From contig NMRA01000344.1 in assembly GCA_002633005.1 (NCBI GenBank), positions 172,499-236,498 on the forward strand: DNA of 64,000 nt, written 5' to 3'. Source of the stretch: Phoronis australis (lineage: Eukaryota > Phoronida > Phoronidae). The translations under genes and the position numbers were made by a program. Below, one piece after another: positions 12,086 through 25,064 of this stretch; the first letter of the stretch is position 1, and each line of letters begins with the position of its first letter. Under the pieces are notes generated by a model. That model was not told the origin of the DNA, did no database searches, and saw only the letters and a list, made by a program, of their open reading frames with translations.

Positions 12086-14149
12086 TTCTCCTCTCCAAGT
12101 GTTAATTCTAGCACTGAATTGTTTCCCTATCATGTTTAATACAAGTCAAAGCACTCAAACTGGGTCAACAACATGCCAGATAGGTTGTGTAAATAGTTAA
12201 CACATTTTTTCATGTATTCTTGCTTCTTCTCTGAACAATGTCAACGTCAATGTTAGCCTCTGGTTATGTCGGCAAAAAATTAATAAGATGTCGGGTTCTG
12301 GTGTGGTAGTTGGGACACGGTAAAAGAATTACAAGAAATTCCCTAGGATTTCATATTTGACTTTTGTTTTGTGTGATTCCAAGATTTTAAACTCGATATA
12401 TTTTTAATAAACCAATTCTTAGAAAATTTATTCCAGAATTAACTGTGGATATTACAGAAGGACAATTCCGTGAAAAGGTCAACCTCGAGACAAAAAATTT
12501 AAATTGAGGCTATACTGGTCTCATCTGAAAGCCCAGTCTCTCTAATTTCAGGATTTATATTTGACTATCCGTAACTTTCAAATTCTTGCTTAAATGGACT
12601 CATTTTTTGGGGTCACTTGACCCTAAAAAATTAGCTCGATTTTCATGTGTGTTGCTAATTATTGTCATAAATAAGCTAATTATTGGAATTTCACTGCACT
12701 ATCAAATTTCTGCAATCACATGAACTCCAAACTTCATAAAAATAACACTTCAACTTTGGCCCATCATCGACCTCTTGGGGTCAAAGGTCTACTCCTGGAT
12801 ATCAGTGTTCAAAAGTTTAGTTACATTAAAAGCTTTTTATCAAAATTAAAATAATTTCAGATTCTCTTTTAACTTGTTGTTCAATATTATTAACCACAAT
12901 TTTAGATCCCAGGGATTATTCATTAAGTCAGAAATTGTGTGACAGACTTACTGCAATTTTGTACATCCGTCACGTACATCCGTCACACCCATGAAATTAC
13001 TATTTTTCAGCCAAGAAAAATAATTTTAGGTCGTATATTTACTTTCTAAGCTTGCAGAAGATATGATAAATGTATCTCACACCTAAGAACCTTAAAATGA
13101 TTAAACATTACAAAGGCACCTTTAAAATTAGGTGATGAAGTTGCTACAAATTTAAACTAGATGCATTTGACTTTTCCAATTTTAAAAGACTTTCCAGAAA
13201 TGTTATAGTTTACAGTGCCATGTAGTTATTCTTAGTAGAATTCAACTAATTAAAATCAGACAGACCACAATATAAAAATGTAAATAAAACAAAATTTTGA
13301 TTTAATAAACTTATTGTTTTTCTGTTGGGGCCCCGTGTTTGTAAAGAAATGCTTAGCTTTTGGAAAATTCAAGATGCAAAAATATTCATGCAAACAAATT
13401 CCTAAGGTGCTCTAGAGAATAAATAACAAGAGACCAAAAGGAAAACTTGCTAAGTTGCCATTGCGCTGGAATCCAGATGTTATTTCTGCTCTGACCAACT
13501 GTGCTGTGTTTTGTGTCCAAAAAGCTGATACTGGGCATTTTTAAGTGGTAGCATCCTGTCACCTACTTTATTATGCATTTTGTCACACCCTCACTGACTG
13601 TAGTCACTCTTGTGTTTTCCAGTGTCTTGGGTGGCTTGTATGAAATGATTTCATAGCAAATGAATACATTGTCTCATATATTTTTGATCCCACAATCTTT
13701 TTAGGAATTAGACTAATTTTTTTCTTCTGAGCCTTTAGGAGATTAAACCAGCGTTTAGAAACGAAAGAGGATATTGTTGGAGACCACGGGAAGAACAGAT
13801 GCAACTGCCGGAATATTCTCTGAAACTCGAAACAAATGCCATCTTGGATCGAGAAATTCATAATTTTACTTGCGCTTACTGTGGTGTGACATTTTTTAAC
13901 GCCTCGCTTTAAATTTGAACAGTCATGAGATAAAGAGCTGGATGAAAAACTAATCATGCTAATCCCTAAATAGAGACCAGCATCTACATGTTCCTAAATC
14001 ATAATCCTAAGTGCAATTAATTTAAAATGTCTTGTTTTCACACTGGAAGACAGCACGGGTGATTTGAATCAAAATATTAATGCCAAAAGTCTATGCTGTC
14101 AACTAAACCATGCTTCACATTTTGTTTTAAAGATACTGAAGTCCTCAAC
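12086..14149. other. No recognisable gene
   Basis: AT-rich, with isolated phrases such as catccgtcacgtacatccgtcacacc (12966-12991), related to gtccgtcacac at 16573 and ggctgtcacacc at 16769, suggesting decayed copies of one family. The minus-strand frame 13604-13957 (117 codons) lacks any signature. Confidence 0.45.
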
Positions 14150-14390
14150 GTAGCCCAATATTTCAGGTGAGATAGCGCATTTTTGAAAAATTCTGCCACT
14201 TGCCGAGAATGGTTTTTGAGCATCGGCAATGCAAGCCCAAGATTTCATATTGAGAAAGCGCATTTTTGAAAAGAAGAACCAACACTTATGGCGAACGTTC
14301 TTTGTGCGTCGACAACGCACATTTCTTATTGGGAAATCCTGTTTTTCAAAAAGTAATTGCGCTGACTGTTTGAGTCTCATTGACCAGCAA
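14150..14390 (+). repeat. Degenerate 80-bp tandem repeat, about three units
   Basis: cccaatatttcaggtgagatagcgcatttttgaaaa-like blocks (start 14153) recur at 14236 and, more diverged, at about 14319. Each includes gcgcatttttgaaaa or its variant. Frames on both strands (14099-14401, 14229-14456) run over the array. Confidence 0.55.
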
Positions 14391-14605
14391 TTGTACTGCA
14401 ATCTAATGATGAGTCATAGCTGCGCCAGCAATGTTGATACTGCGACCGCTCATTGAAATAATGTACACCCACGAAATTTGGACACAATCGGATACCCAAA
14501 TTTAGAGGTCTGCCAAATTCGGACACCACAAAAATGATGTTTTGCAAGATTCGTCCAGGAATGATTTTTATGTGCCCACATATTTATATGTGGACGCATT
14601 ATGCC

Positions 14606-14658
14606 GTCATCTCCGTTAGTCCGTCCGTCCGTCCGGGAGGCGTCCGTCCGGCGTCCGC
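14606..14658 (+). repeat. (ccgt)n / cgtccgtccgg simple repeat
   Basis: tccgtccgtccgtccggg followed by ggcgtccgtccggcgtccgc directly precedes the 450-bp satellite. Confidence 0.8.
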
Positions 14659-16180
14659 TTCTCTATCTCCAAAACCCTTTGACATACATTCATGAAATTT
14701 GGCACATATGTTCGATTCATGAATGGGACGGCATGTGCGAACTTTTGGACGGATCCGACTACCGGTGTGCCCCCTAGTGGCAATTTTAGTTTTTTACGCT
14801 TACCTTTGTATCTTCAAAAGTCCTGAACGGATTTTCATGAAATTTGGTATGTAGGCACCTATTAATGAAATAACGCTATCCTGCCGTTTTCAGATGGATT
14901 CGACATAGTTTGCGCCACCTAGTGGCCATTTTTAGTGTTTTCGAGTCTGTTTTTGTGCGTCCACCCCTCTATCAACCAAACCGCTCAAAGGATGATTGTG
15001 AAAATTGGCATGTATATGCTTACTATGTAGAGGACGGTTGACGATAATTTTCCGACGATTTCGAGTACTGTGGCGCCTCCTAGTGGCAGTTTTGTTTTTT
15101 TTGCGCCTGTGGCTGTATCTGCTAAACCGTTTGCAGGATCGTTACGAAATTGTGTATGTATATTTATATGATGTTAACAACGGAAGATGATGTCTTTTGG
15201 ACGGATCCGAGTACCGGTGTGCCTCCTAGTGGCAATTTTAATTTTTTTACGCTTACCTTTGTATCTTCAAAAGTCCTGAACGGATTTTCATGAAATTTAG
15301 TATGTAGGCACCTAGTAGTGAGATGATGCTATCCTCCCGTTTTCAGATGGATTCGACATAGTTTGCGCCACCTAGTGGCCATCTTTAGTGTTTTCGAGTC
15401 TGTTTTTGTGCGTCCACCCCTCTATCAACCAAACCGCTTGAAGGATGATTGTGAAAATTGGCGTGTATATGCTTACTATGTAGAGAACGGTTGACGATGA
15501 TTTTCAGACGATTTGGACTACTGTGGCGCCTCCTAGTGGCAGTTTTGTTTTTTTTGCGCCTATGGCTGTATCTCCTAAACTGTTCGCAGGATCTTTACGA
15601 GATTTAATAAGTGCATTTATATTATGTTAACAACAGACGATGACGACTTTTGGACGGATCTGCCTACCAGTGTGCCCCCTAGTGGCAATTTTATTTTTTT
15701 ACGTTTACCTCTGTATCTTCACAAGTCCTTAACGGATTTTCATGAAATTTGGTATGTAGGCATCTATTAGTGCGATGACGCTATCCTCCTGTTTTCGGAT
15801 AGATTCAACCTAGTTTGCGACACCCAGTGGCCATTTTTACTGTTTTTGAGTCTGTTTTTTGGCGTCCACCCCTCTATCAAGCAAACCTCTGTAAGTATGA
15901 TTGTGAAAATTGGCATGTATGTTCTTACTATGAAGAGGACGGTTGACGCTGAATTTCCCATGATTTGATTACTGTGGCGCCTCCTAGTGGCAGTTTTTTT
16001 TTGCGCCCATGGCTGTATCTCCCAAACCGTTTGCAGGATCTTTACTAAATTTAGCAAGTGTATTTATGTGATGTTGAGAACAGACGATGACGACTTTAGG
16101 ATGATTCTGACTACCGGTATGCCTCTAGTGGCAATTTTAGTATTTTACGTTGACCTCTGTATTTTCATAGGTCTTCAGGT
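14659..16180 (+). repeat. Higher-order satellite: about 450-bp unit of three 150-bp monomers
   Basis: The phrase ggacggatccgactaccggt, or a variant, starts at 14747, 15199, 15652 and 16099, giving periods of 452, 453 and 447 bp. Inside each period are three related monomers, each carrying a cctagtggc box. The first has gattttcatgaaatttgg, the second gattgtgaaaattggc, the third a ttacgaaat(t) version. Monomers in register across periods are much more alike than neighbours. Frames across it (15005-15190, 15767-16057) are artefacts. Confidence 0.85.
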
Positions 16181-18510
16181 GTATACTTTGTGTTACTTCG
16201 TGACTATGAAGGGCGAGNACCTATCTGATGGTTAAATGCAACATGCAAATTATGAGCTCCATCGGTGATACTGCATCCGCCAACATTTCAAGCATTTGCA
16301 GATTCTACCAAAAAGCCCGTCTTAATAGCTTTGAATTGATATTCTATTTAATGCATAAAAACAGTTTTCCTGATAAGTAACAGTTGTGAAATACAAAATG
16401 ATAATTATTCTCATCTATATCGCTTACCATCTTCAAAGGGAAGTGAAGATTTTAGGGGGTTGTTTTATATCTTTAATCAAATGTATTGCAAAGACCAGCA
16501 TAGCTGCAAAAGTTTGAATTATTCTGAATTGATATCTTAGTCACAACAAACAATACTAGAAATTTAGAGGGTACGTCCGTCACACTAACTCAACTTACAT
16601 CGAGCTGTCTGACAAAAATTTCTTTAAAGATATCATAAAAATTAGTGTGTTGTACTTTGAAAACATTCAACTAAATCATCATATAAAACAAAAAAAATCT
16701 AACTTAATGCAACTCACAGAAAATTAACCTTGAAGTAAATTTTTCAAAAAATTCAAATTCGCTGCGTACGGCTGTCACACCCCTTTAAAGGCAATTTTCT
16801 CAATGAGATAAAAAGATAGTGGGAAAGTTGATACACGCTTTGAAAGCTATCAATGAGAGTCACATTGATGTATTGCTTATTTTCCTAGCGTAAATACTTT
16901 TTTCACAATTGAATAAAATGTCCTCTAGTTGTATGTCTGCCAGAAATGGAATTCCCAGAAGCATTAGATGGTATATTTTTCTGTTGATGTCATGAAATGA
17001 AAGAGCATACTTCAAGGAATCCACATGCAAAAATTCACGTCGTTTGCTCCTCCCGTTAAAAATTCGACCGCAAAACGATTGAAAATGGGTAAAAATGTGC
17101 CATCTTGAAAGTGACTTCCGGTTAAACAAAATTTTATAAAAGCCAATCAAAAACAACAAACACGTGACCAGTTTGAAAATGATTGGTTCGCCAATGCTTC
17201 CTCTACAGGAGAAAACGTTTTTGACCAGATATCGAGGTGCACATGCGCCATTGCCCATATTTCCGCCATCTTTCACCGAAAGTTACCGATTTACGGCGCA
17301 GTTGTAGTTCTTGTGTGCTTTAATAATCGTACCAAGTTTCAGCCCTGAACGTCGAAAAATGTGGTCTATGTGCATTTGAATCTGAAACGGGAAACAAAAT
17401 GACCGCCACGTCCGCCATTTTGAATCCGATCATGACCAAAAACAACAGGCTTCAAGCACTTCCCGATCTACATGCCGTTAGGGAATTTTGTGCAAATCGG
17501 ATAAAATTTGCGACCTGTAGACTGCGAACAAAAAAAAAACTTGACGACAGCAACATACTTGTCGGAATCCAAAGAATTCCGCCAAGTAACAATAATTCAT
17601 TCCACAGTGATTGATTTGCCCAGCTATAAAGTCCAACTTTTACTGCAAAGTTTACTGACGATTTTTACTTTTGATTCAAAACCAAAGTTAACCTTTCACA
17701 CTGAAGGATGTTTCACTAGGCATCTCTGAAGTAGCCCTCTAATGTTAGTTTGTGTACTCTTGTTTAACTGCATTGAGCCCTGTTCAAGGTTCTTCTTTGA
17801 AGCTGCTGTTATGTAGAATTATACTGGTGTGTTGGGGCTGTAGATCATTGGCTTGGGGCAGCATGTCCTTTGTTAGCCCAATGAGCTAAGAGAGGGGTTA
17901 GCCAGAGTACAGACATAAACAATAAGTTTCATAAGAGTTTTCACTGACTGACCAAACAAGACTGGACTGAGCTTTGGACACTCCCCAAAACATTGACACC
18001 TAGGCTTTCAGTGGTATGAAAGGGACTTATGGGCAGGCTTAATCCATCATTTTCTGATATTTAAACTGGATCCATCACAGTTGCTAAGAGTGCTATATAT
18101 ACCATACTAACTCAAGGTAAGCAATTTTTACCCTGCATGACCATGTCTTGTTGAATTAGGTCTGCTTGCAAATTGAAACACTTCTGCCTACTGGATTTGA
18201 ATATGTTGGGCAGTCTTCACTGAGCCGTGTTTCTTTGTCAGCAGCTCTGTATTTTAGTGCATGATGACAATGTTTTGTGAGTGCAGCAACATACAGGCAG
18301 TCAGTGAGCCGTGTTGAGTCGAACAATTGAGTTTAACAGGAGGCTGAGTTTTTGTTTGTAGAGAGGAACTGTGTTGATGAGTGCAGCAGATGTATTAGAT
18401 GCTCGGGTCTACTGCACTTTGGGACATTGCAAAATGTATTCAGTCATAGAACTTTGCCAACATAATTAGTTATTGACATCTTCAAAATCTGTCTTATAAT
18501 AAACCTGCAT
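16181..18510. other. No recognisable gene
   Basis: The minus-strand frame 16860-17276 (138 codons, GTG start) and the plus-strand ATG frame 17399-17614 (71 codons) have no family signature. One N is at 16218. A cluster of promoter-type motifs at 17099-17275 is listed separately. Confidence 0.45.
17099..17275. promoter_or_regulatory. Cluster of TATA-less promoter motifs
   Basis: Within about 180 bp there are a YY1-like gccatctt (17100), an ETS-type acttccgg (17114), CCAAT boxes (17143 and 17191 forward, 17182 reverse), an E-box cacgtg (17161), an NRF1-like catgcgcc (17242) and a second ccgccatctt (17263). These motifs typify housekeeping-type animal promoters, but no gene can be shown on either side. 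Confidence 0.25.
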
Positions 18511-18511
18511 A

Positions 18512-18700
18512 CGGAAGACTCTCTGCAACTCCCGCCATTTGTAAAGCTGCGCATGTGCGTTCCACTCTCCAGCCTACAATTTCTGTGGTTGCCACAGTTA
18601 GTAAATTGGGTGTGTGAATGGCCGCTTGACACTGATCAGTTTGCTCCGTGTCAGATGTGCCGGGCCAAAAGTTGATGACTAAATGGGACTTTAATGCGAC
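18512..18700 (+). repeat. Dispersed family F, partial copy 1
   Basis: ctctgcaactcccgccatttgtaaa, gtgcgttccactctccagcctacaatttc, ttgccacagtta and ccgggccaaaagttgatg occur in the same order at 32940-33100. Minus-strand frames here (18444-18787) are repeat-derived. Confidence 0.75.
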
Positions 18701-19110
18701 TAAAGTCGAGCAAGTCTCGCCGTGACAACTGACAGGTGGCAACTGCCTCTCGTGTAAAAGTGGCTTAACGAGCAAGATGAGGTCCAAAGCAAAAGTTGAA
18801 TTTTGACACTAGGCATGGCATTTTTGCCCCTTTAAACTGCCTATGGCAGGTAGAATTTTATGCTGAAAGAAAATCCATAGCTCCCTTTTGCATGCTATTT
18901 TGCAGCTTGGCAATGAGATAATGCTGTTGTACCCGGCAGTCCTTGACTACCGCGGGCTGTTAGTTATAAGGGCAGGTTACATAATTACTGAACTAATAAA
19001 ATGATGTTAAGTCTAAAAATAAATGCAAATTATATAGACATATGCCGTTTTCCATATGATTCATAATAACTACATGACCACGTACTGTTCATGAATCAGT
19101 GACTACCTAG

Positions 19111-19136
19111 ACCAGGGGATACCTGAATCCCCTGGT
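19111..19136. repeat. Short hairpin
   Basis: Arms accagggga and tcccctggt with an 8-nt loop. Confidence 0.5.
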
Positions 19137-19689
19137 GGGTCAGTGTTAAAATGGCGTAACAACTTCACAGTAAACGAGTGGATTTAACAGCTGAGTCAAG
19201 TTGTCCATACATTGGGGATACTTAGATGTGGTGTCATTGAACTTATAGGTAGAGACCATCATCAATGGGGACTGTGCTGATTTAATAAATTGTTCAAATA
19301 TTTACCATTCTGCAACTTTGGTCATGAAAACACACTACTTGATTCTTCCTATAAAACAATGTTGTAAATGTCACCGCAACTTGCTGATCGTCTCATCACC
19401 TCCAGGTGGCGTCAATGTTGGTTTAGCTGATCTCAATGCTGCGGGTTAAGCTGCATTAGCTGGTCTAAAACAAAAATCGAATTAAGCCTTTGGCTGTCCT
19501 TAAATGGTCTCATAATTTTCCTTACGGTGATTAACACAACAGTTAGTGATTCTGTGCTAAGAGGACCTCATGGCCGCAAAAGTGCTAACAGGTGGCAGTT
19601 ACGAGGAAACTCAAACCACCAGCGACAGTGACACTTGTAACTGTTCTCATTGTAAGTGTTTTGGTACTGGTGAAGTGCTAGCAAATATG

Positions 19690-19965
19690 GTAGTCTTTTA
19701 ATCCTCTCACCCCATTTCCCTGCATTCCACTCCCCCCCTTACNNNNNNNNNNNNNNNNNNNNNNNNNNNNNNNNNNNNNNNNNNNNNNNNNNNNNNNNNN
19801 NNNNNNNNNNNNNNNNNNNNNNNNNNNNNNNNNNNNNNNNNNNNNNNNNNNNNNNNNNNNNNNNNNNNNTCCACCTCACCCCACCCCCTCACCTCATTCC
19901 ATCACCACACTCTCGCTCCTCTTGCCTCGCCCCCTCGTGCTACTCCCACTTAACCACAAAAATGA
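19690..19965. repeat. Pyrimidine-rich tract around an N gap
   Basis: The N run is 19743-19869 (127 bases). Both flanks are C/T-rich and nearly free of G, for example tccctgcattccactccccc before and ctcaccccaccccctcacct after, so the gap probably hides a simple-sequence array. Confidence 0.7.
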
Positions 19966-20133
19966 TTGTTTATCCAATTCCCTTTCATCTCATGACTGTC
20001 TAGATATTTCTGAATAGAAAATGTCTCTGTATCGAGCAGTTACGCGTATACTCTCAGGGATTTTTTTACATTTGCTCAAGGAATTGTTTAGTGGAACGTA
20101 AGAACCAATTTCAGACTCCTGTCTTCAAGGCCA

Positions 20134-20610
20134 TCATTCACCTGAAGGGAATAAAGTGCCTGTACCTTCTGGGAGTGTAATTTTTTTACATGGAGAGAAA
20201 TCCTTACTCCCTGAGTCGGCATCAGTAGCACCCCCACCACTTTCCCTAGCCTTCACAAGGCTCTGCCTCAAGTAGCCAAAACTAACTTTTTTTTTTGAAT
20301 GATCTTTGCCTGTGTCAATTAATGTGATTTGAACCTCGAGGGGATTTTTTATCACTTGAGCAGAAGTTTTGTTCCTTGTGGAGGGGGGATTACGCGTGAT
20401 TTTTATATATTTTTCAGCAGCGAATGGATATTCTGCCATAAAATTTTGGAATTGGCTGCCCTGGTCTTGTGTCATTTTAAATGTTACAGACAGCAGTTCC
20501 CTAGCTCTTGCAACAGTGACACAGCTTAAGCTCGCCCGATCACCTGCTGTAAATGAGTCATGTGGTCTTATAACACATGTTGGGTTCCCATAGTATTTCA
20601 TTTTGTTCAT
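20134..20610 (-). CDS. Unassigned 158-codon open reading frame
   Basis: The frame starts at an ATG (rc of cat at 20608-20610), with an in-frame stop nine bases upstream, and ends at a TGA. The product is hydrophilic and basic, with no membrane segment. It begins MNKMKYYGNPTCVIRPHDSF and ends with an acidic/Ser-Gly stretch and PEGTGTLFPSGE. I recognise no family. Its codon choice is more even than in the chance frames nearby, and it is the longest frame outside the myrip-like gene. In AT-rich DNA of this size a frame this long is uncommon but not excluded by chance. It may be a single-exon gene, a retro-copied piece or an accident. Confidence 0.22.
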   Translation of the reverse strand: MNKMKYYGNPTCVIRPHDSFTAGDRASLSCVTVARARELLSVTFKMTQDQGSQFQNFMAEYPFAAEKYIKITRNPPSTRNKTSAQVIKNPLEVQITLIDTGKDHSKKKVSFGYLRQSLVKARESGGGATDADSGSKDFSPCKKITLPEGTGTLFPSGE

Positions 20611-21398
20611 GTTTGATCAGCTAAGCTGTCTGAGTTTTTATTGCATTTATAACTAAAATAAATGTCATATTGCTATGGTAGCTATCTTCCTCCACACTAT
20701 GTGTTGCATTGTGGATAACTGTTGGCCAAACACCGTAGTTACTATATCAGTTATTTTTGAACAACAATTATTGTCAAATTAGTACCTTTTTCTCTTTTTT
20801 GTGATAACTTTTTGTGCCGGCAAAATACTCTGGTGGAATTGTCAGAACAGAATTTATAAATCCAAACCTTAGTGCACCCCGTATCTGGCTTTGTGCACAC
20901 TATATCTGGAATTTCACTTGGCTGTTGTATTGTATATAAAGTTCACTTTGTAATACTGTCATGGCGAAACTTACATTTTAAGTTTGTTACACTATCTCTC
21001 TTTGTTTTCTTAGGACTTACAGGGTCATGAATGCTGATTTATTTGAATCAAACAATAAAGGTGTTGGCTAAGTGCCAACTATTTGTGGCTGATATTCTAT
21101 ATTTATTTACTTCATGCAAACTGCTCCTTAAAAAATGAAAACTTCACCAAGTCCTCAGCAATCTTGACTTCAAAACAGTTTGCTGAGCGTTGGGGATGAC
21201 TAAATTTGTGTTAACATTTGAACTTGGAATAAATCTTGCTGTGTGATTCTTATAACATTTTATGACATCCCCAATGTTTCACTACAGTATCACCAGATCG
21301 TTTTTTTTTCTCTCCCTGAAACCTGAGGACATAAAACAGTTGGTTCTGGTCCATACCCCAACTCACTTTGACACCCATGCTTATTATTTTTCAATTAA

Positions 21399-21700
21399 GT
21401 GAGAGACAAGTCTAGATCTGTAGCTGGTGCATCCTCCCCAGTTGTCTGGTGAGAGACACTTATTAGGATCTCTAGCTGATGCACCTTCCCCAGTTGTCTT
21501 GTGAGAGACAAGTCTAGATATGTCGCTGGTGCATCTTCCCCAGTCGTCTAGTGAGAGACAAGTCTAGATATGTCGCTGGTGCATCCTCCCCAGTTGTCTA
21601 GTGAGAAACAAGTCTAGATATGTCGCTGGTGCATCCTCCCCAGTTGTCTAGTGAGAGACGAGTGTAGATCTATAGCTGGTGCCCCCTCCACAGTTAGCAT
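21399..21700 (+). repeat. 50-bp minisatellite, six copies
   Basis: Units begin gtgagagacaagtctagat at 21399, 21449, 21501, 21551, 21601 and 21651, and end catcctccccagttgtcta. Outer copies are more diverged. The minus-strand frame 21614-21877 enters it and is not supported. Confidence 0.92.
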
Positions 21701-22715
21701 TACCATCGCACTACTGTAAATGTTATTTGTCTGCAGCACTGGAATTGGTTTGAAGGTAGTTGAGTTGAGTAACAGAAAAGTGCACCACTTTTCCTTGTCT
21801 CTGGTGAACACGTTTTCTAAAAGTGGCACCGGCACTCCCACGTGGAATTTCAAATTAACCAGTGACCTGAGTATCAACTATGGTTTTACCGTAATATAAA
21901 TTTTTACGTGGAAAACATAGTACGCATGTGCTGTTTGTGAGTGAGAACTCACCAACCACACACATTTATCAAGTTTAGAAATATTATTTAATAATGGCAT
22001 GTTTTTATGATGGTAGCCTGTACACGTCAGGCATGACGTGACCAGAACATTCTCGGGTGAATCATCAGTTTGTTTACTGGCTGAACAATGAGTTTTTCAT
22101 TTCAAACTGAACTTCAACTGTCTAACAACAACAACGACCACATAAATGGAACCTCAACTATTAGGTACATATCAGTGATGACAAAGACCATATAAGCGGA
22201 ACCTCACGTTTTGGTGTTACCACGAATTTTTGATCTTATTTGAAAATCGTGTATACCAGCTTGTAAGGTAATTGTTTGGTAACACTTTTCTATTGACATC
22301 TGTACATTGTCTTAATTGGTCATTGGTTGTAAGTGTTCTCACAGAGAAATGACAGTTGGAAGTTGAAAGCAACTCAAAAATGAGTTGACGTCTTTTCAAT
22401 AAACATGCAAGTGCATGTGCATCCCGATTTCTGTGAAGTGTTTTCACTAACATGAAGGTTTTATAGCTGCGGAAAATCAAAACTGATAAAAATTAAACTT
22501 TTGATTTAAACTGTAAGCCTTTATTATTCTTAATTAGTGACAACTTGTGTCTTGCTCAGTTTCAATGGGTATCTCCAGGGCGTGGGGTGATGTGCTGTCT
22601 GTTCTGAGTATTACTTTTGGCCAGGCACACATGTTCATCTGAGTTAAGTACAAGTTGAGGCCAGTTTTGTTGTGATATTGGTTATAAAATAAAATTTCTT
22701 TAAGGTGGGTTTGCA

Positions 22716-22739
22716 GGGGGGAGCGGGGGGGGGGGTGGG
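22716..22739 (+). repeat. G-rich run
   Basis: ggggggagc followed by a run of about a dozen G and tggg; four G tracts, so a G-quadruplex is possible. Confidence 0.7.
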
Positions 22740-22870
22740 TAATAGTCAGCTTTAACTTGGGAAACATTGATTGCTCATACTGTAATGGGTTCTCCAGACT
22801 TTTCAGTCTTTCTTTAGTTATTTAGAACATTTGTTTGGAAGCCACTACTGTGTCTATATTGGTGGTGGGA

Positions 22871-22883
22871 TATATATATATAT
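22871..22883. repeat. (ta)n microsatellite
   Basis: A short tatatatatatat run. Confidence 0.7.
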
Positions 22884-25064
22884 CATTTGAAACTTTTGTT
22901 TTGCTTTTGATTTTGCATAGAATTTCAATATGCATTTAGCAGACAAGTCCAATTACTTTACTTATCAGATGTGATACCATAGTGTCAAACATCATGGTAT
23001 TGTCTATGACACAACCAGTGATTAATGTGATGCAGCTGGGTAAATCCATTATGTTGGGGCTGACCTATCATGTCATTGAAATACATGCTTAGAACTTATG
23101 CTATGATTTACCTGATATTGAGATCTATTCCTTCTTGACAGTCGTTAGGTATTGTTTTTCAATTTTCACAAGTTTTTATGAATGTTGTAAGTCCCACTAC
23201 CCTATCAAAAGTACTGTGAATGAGCCAGCAATTAGTAGTTAAATACCCTAATTATTTAAAACTGTTTACCCAGCATACTGAACTGAGCATTGTGCTAATG
23301 AAATCAAGTATATTAATGGCCAGTTTAGGTTAATTAGCTGAGAAAATTACTTGACCTTGCTCAAGTTTCAATCATAACATCCAGAACCTTTGGATTGGGA
23401 AATACTGCTCCCCTCTAGAACAGGTACATTGTGACCCAGTGGACCATCCAGTCCCTTGTGAAAACCTTGTGTGCTTTGTGTATTTTAGCATTCCAAAATA
23501 CAAAGGCATCTGGGAGGAATACAATAGTAGCAATGATTGAACAGTTTTCAGTGTTATAAAGCTTTACCCAGGACTAGTGGGATAGCTACAGTGGACACCT
23601 TGTACCTGGTAGAGGAAGGACTGTTAGTCTGGGATATGGGGTCTGCTCAAGGTAGCACTGGAGTCACCTGGTATGTGGACAGTAATGATATATGTATTCA
23701 AGTGCACTGACAAACTTATCTGTCTATACTGGTTTGTGTATTTGTGTGTGGATTGTTGCTGTCTCTTTACAACTAACGAATACAATCTAGGGATGGAATG
23801 ACCACTTTACTGGTCATTTTCAACTTTTGTAAGTTGTTAGGAATAAGTTGGCTTTGATTTTTTTACACCTTGAAAAACCTTGTTTTAAAGTTAGCAAAAT
23901 GTCTTGCTGCATTATCACTGCGGAATGGTAAGGCTGTGTTTTAAAAGGCCATTTGTTCCTGAGCAATTCCTGCATCAAAATAATGCAATCAAAATGAGTT
24001 CCACTTGGCATGAGTGTGAAGGTGTTTAACTTAATTGCCGCAGAGTTGCTTACACAGACAAGAATCGGGGTATCTATGAGAAAGTAAGTCTGAGCAAGGG
24101 GCGTGAAGTTTAAAGCAGCAATAAACATATGGTTTCAATTGAAGAAACTGAATTTTTTATTTGAACCAGTTATTAGTTCAAAATTTATCTCAAACTATTC
24201 CTTTCTCAGACGAGAATTGATTTTGGTTTTGCAAAGAGTTGATAGTTTCTCATTCCTAGAAACCATGCTGGGTGAATAAAATGAAACTCTGTGCCCTTAG
24301 TCAACTTCTAGAGTTTGATCTTAAGAAATTACACCTATTTGGATCTAAGTAACGGTTTTGTTATCAGCTTCATATGTTCAAGTTTTTTGGTGGTGTGAGT
24401 TGTATATTCAAAGCCACTTTATTTAATGGTTATGTGACATTAACATAGTGACCTGGCACTGATTACTGACTTGACGCACTTGAGTCTCTCACTTTTCAGA
24501 GTATGTTGCCTCTTTTTGTGCTGGGGCAACAACTAGTGCTTGATTAGGAAGTCTTAACTACCTATTACACTTATTAATTTTTGGATGGCTCTTATTCTGA
24601 AGGGTTGTCCCATTTAATTGTGTGATGGAGAGTCCATTTGGATCCTGTCTGTCGCTGTGCATTGTTTCTCCCATGAATGTGTTACAAATAGAAGCACTGC
24701 TCTGACAGACTCGTTCTGAGCGGAGCATCGACAGATTACAAACTGCAATGTTAACTTTACGTTCATACTGGCTTTGGTAGTCAGTGGCCTTCGAAGTAGT
24801 GACATCTGTTGTCATCGAAGTAACTGCAAGGTAGCGCTGCTCGCTAAGGTTTTTTTAATGTGACGATTTGGGAACATTTACATGTGCTAATTGACATAAA
24901 ACTTATTTTTAATTCGATTGCTGATTATTCTAGAGCAAAATATAAACAGCTATAGTGACGGCTCTATCCTGTAATTGTTGATGATAACAGTGGGACCTAG
25001 CGATAACTTTGATGGGACCGAAGTTGACCATTCTTACCTCAATGTCGACACTCCACTCTTTGAT

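Larger units (their letters stand above)
21880..24929. other. No recognisable gene
   Basis: Apart from the G run and TA repeat listed, only chance-length frames (for example 22217-22480 and 23820-24128, minus). Confidence 0.5.

Noticed and set aside
11896-12114. Short frames with a WDYS/PGPTWDY repeat
   Set aside because: Product of the 35-bp minisatellite, whose period is not a multiple of three.
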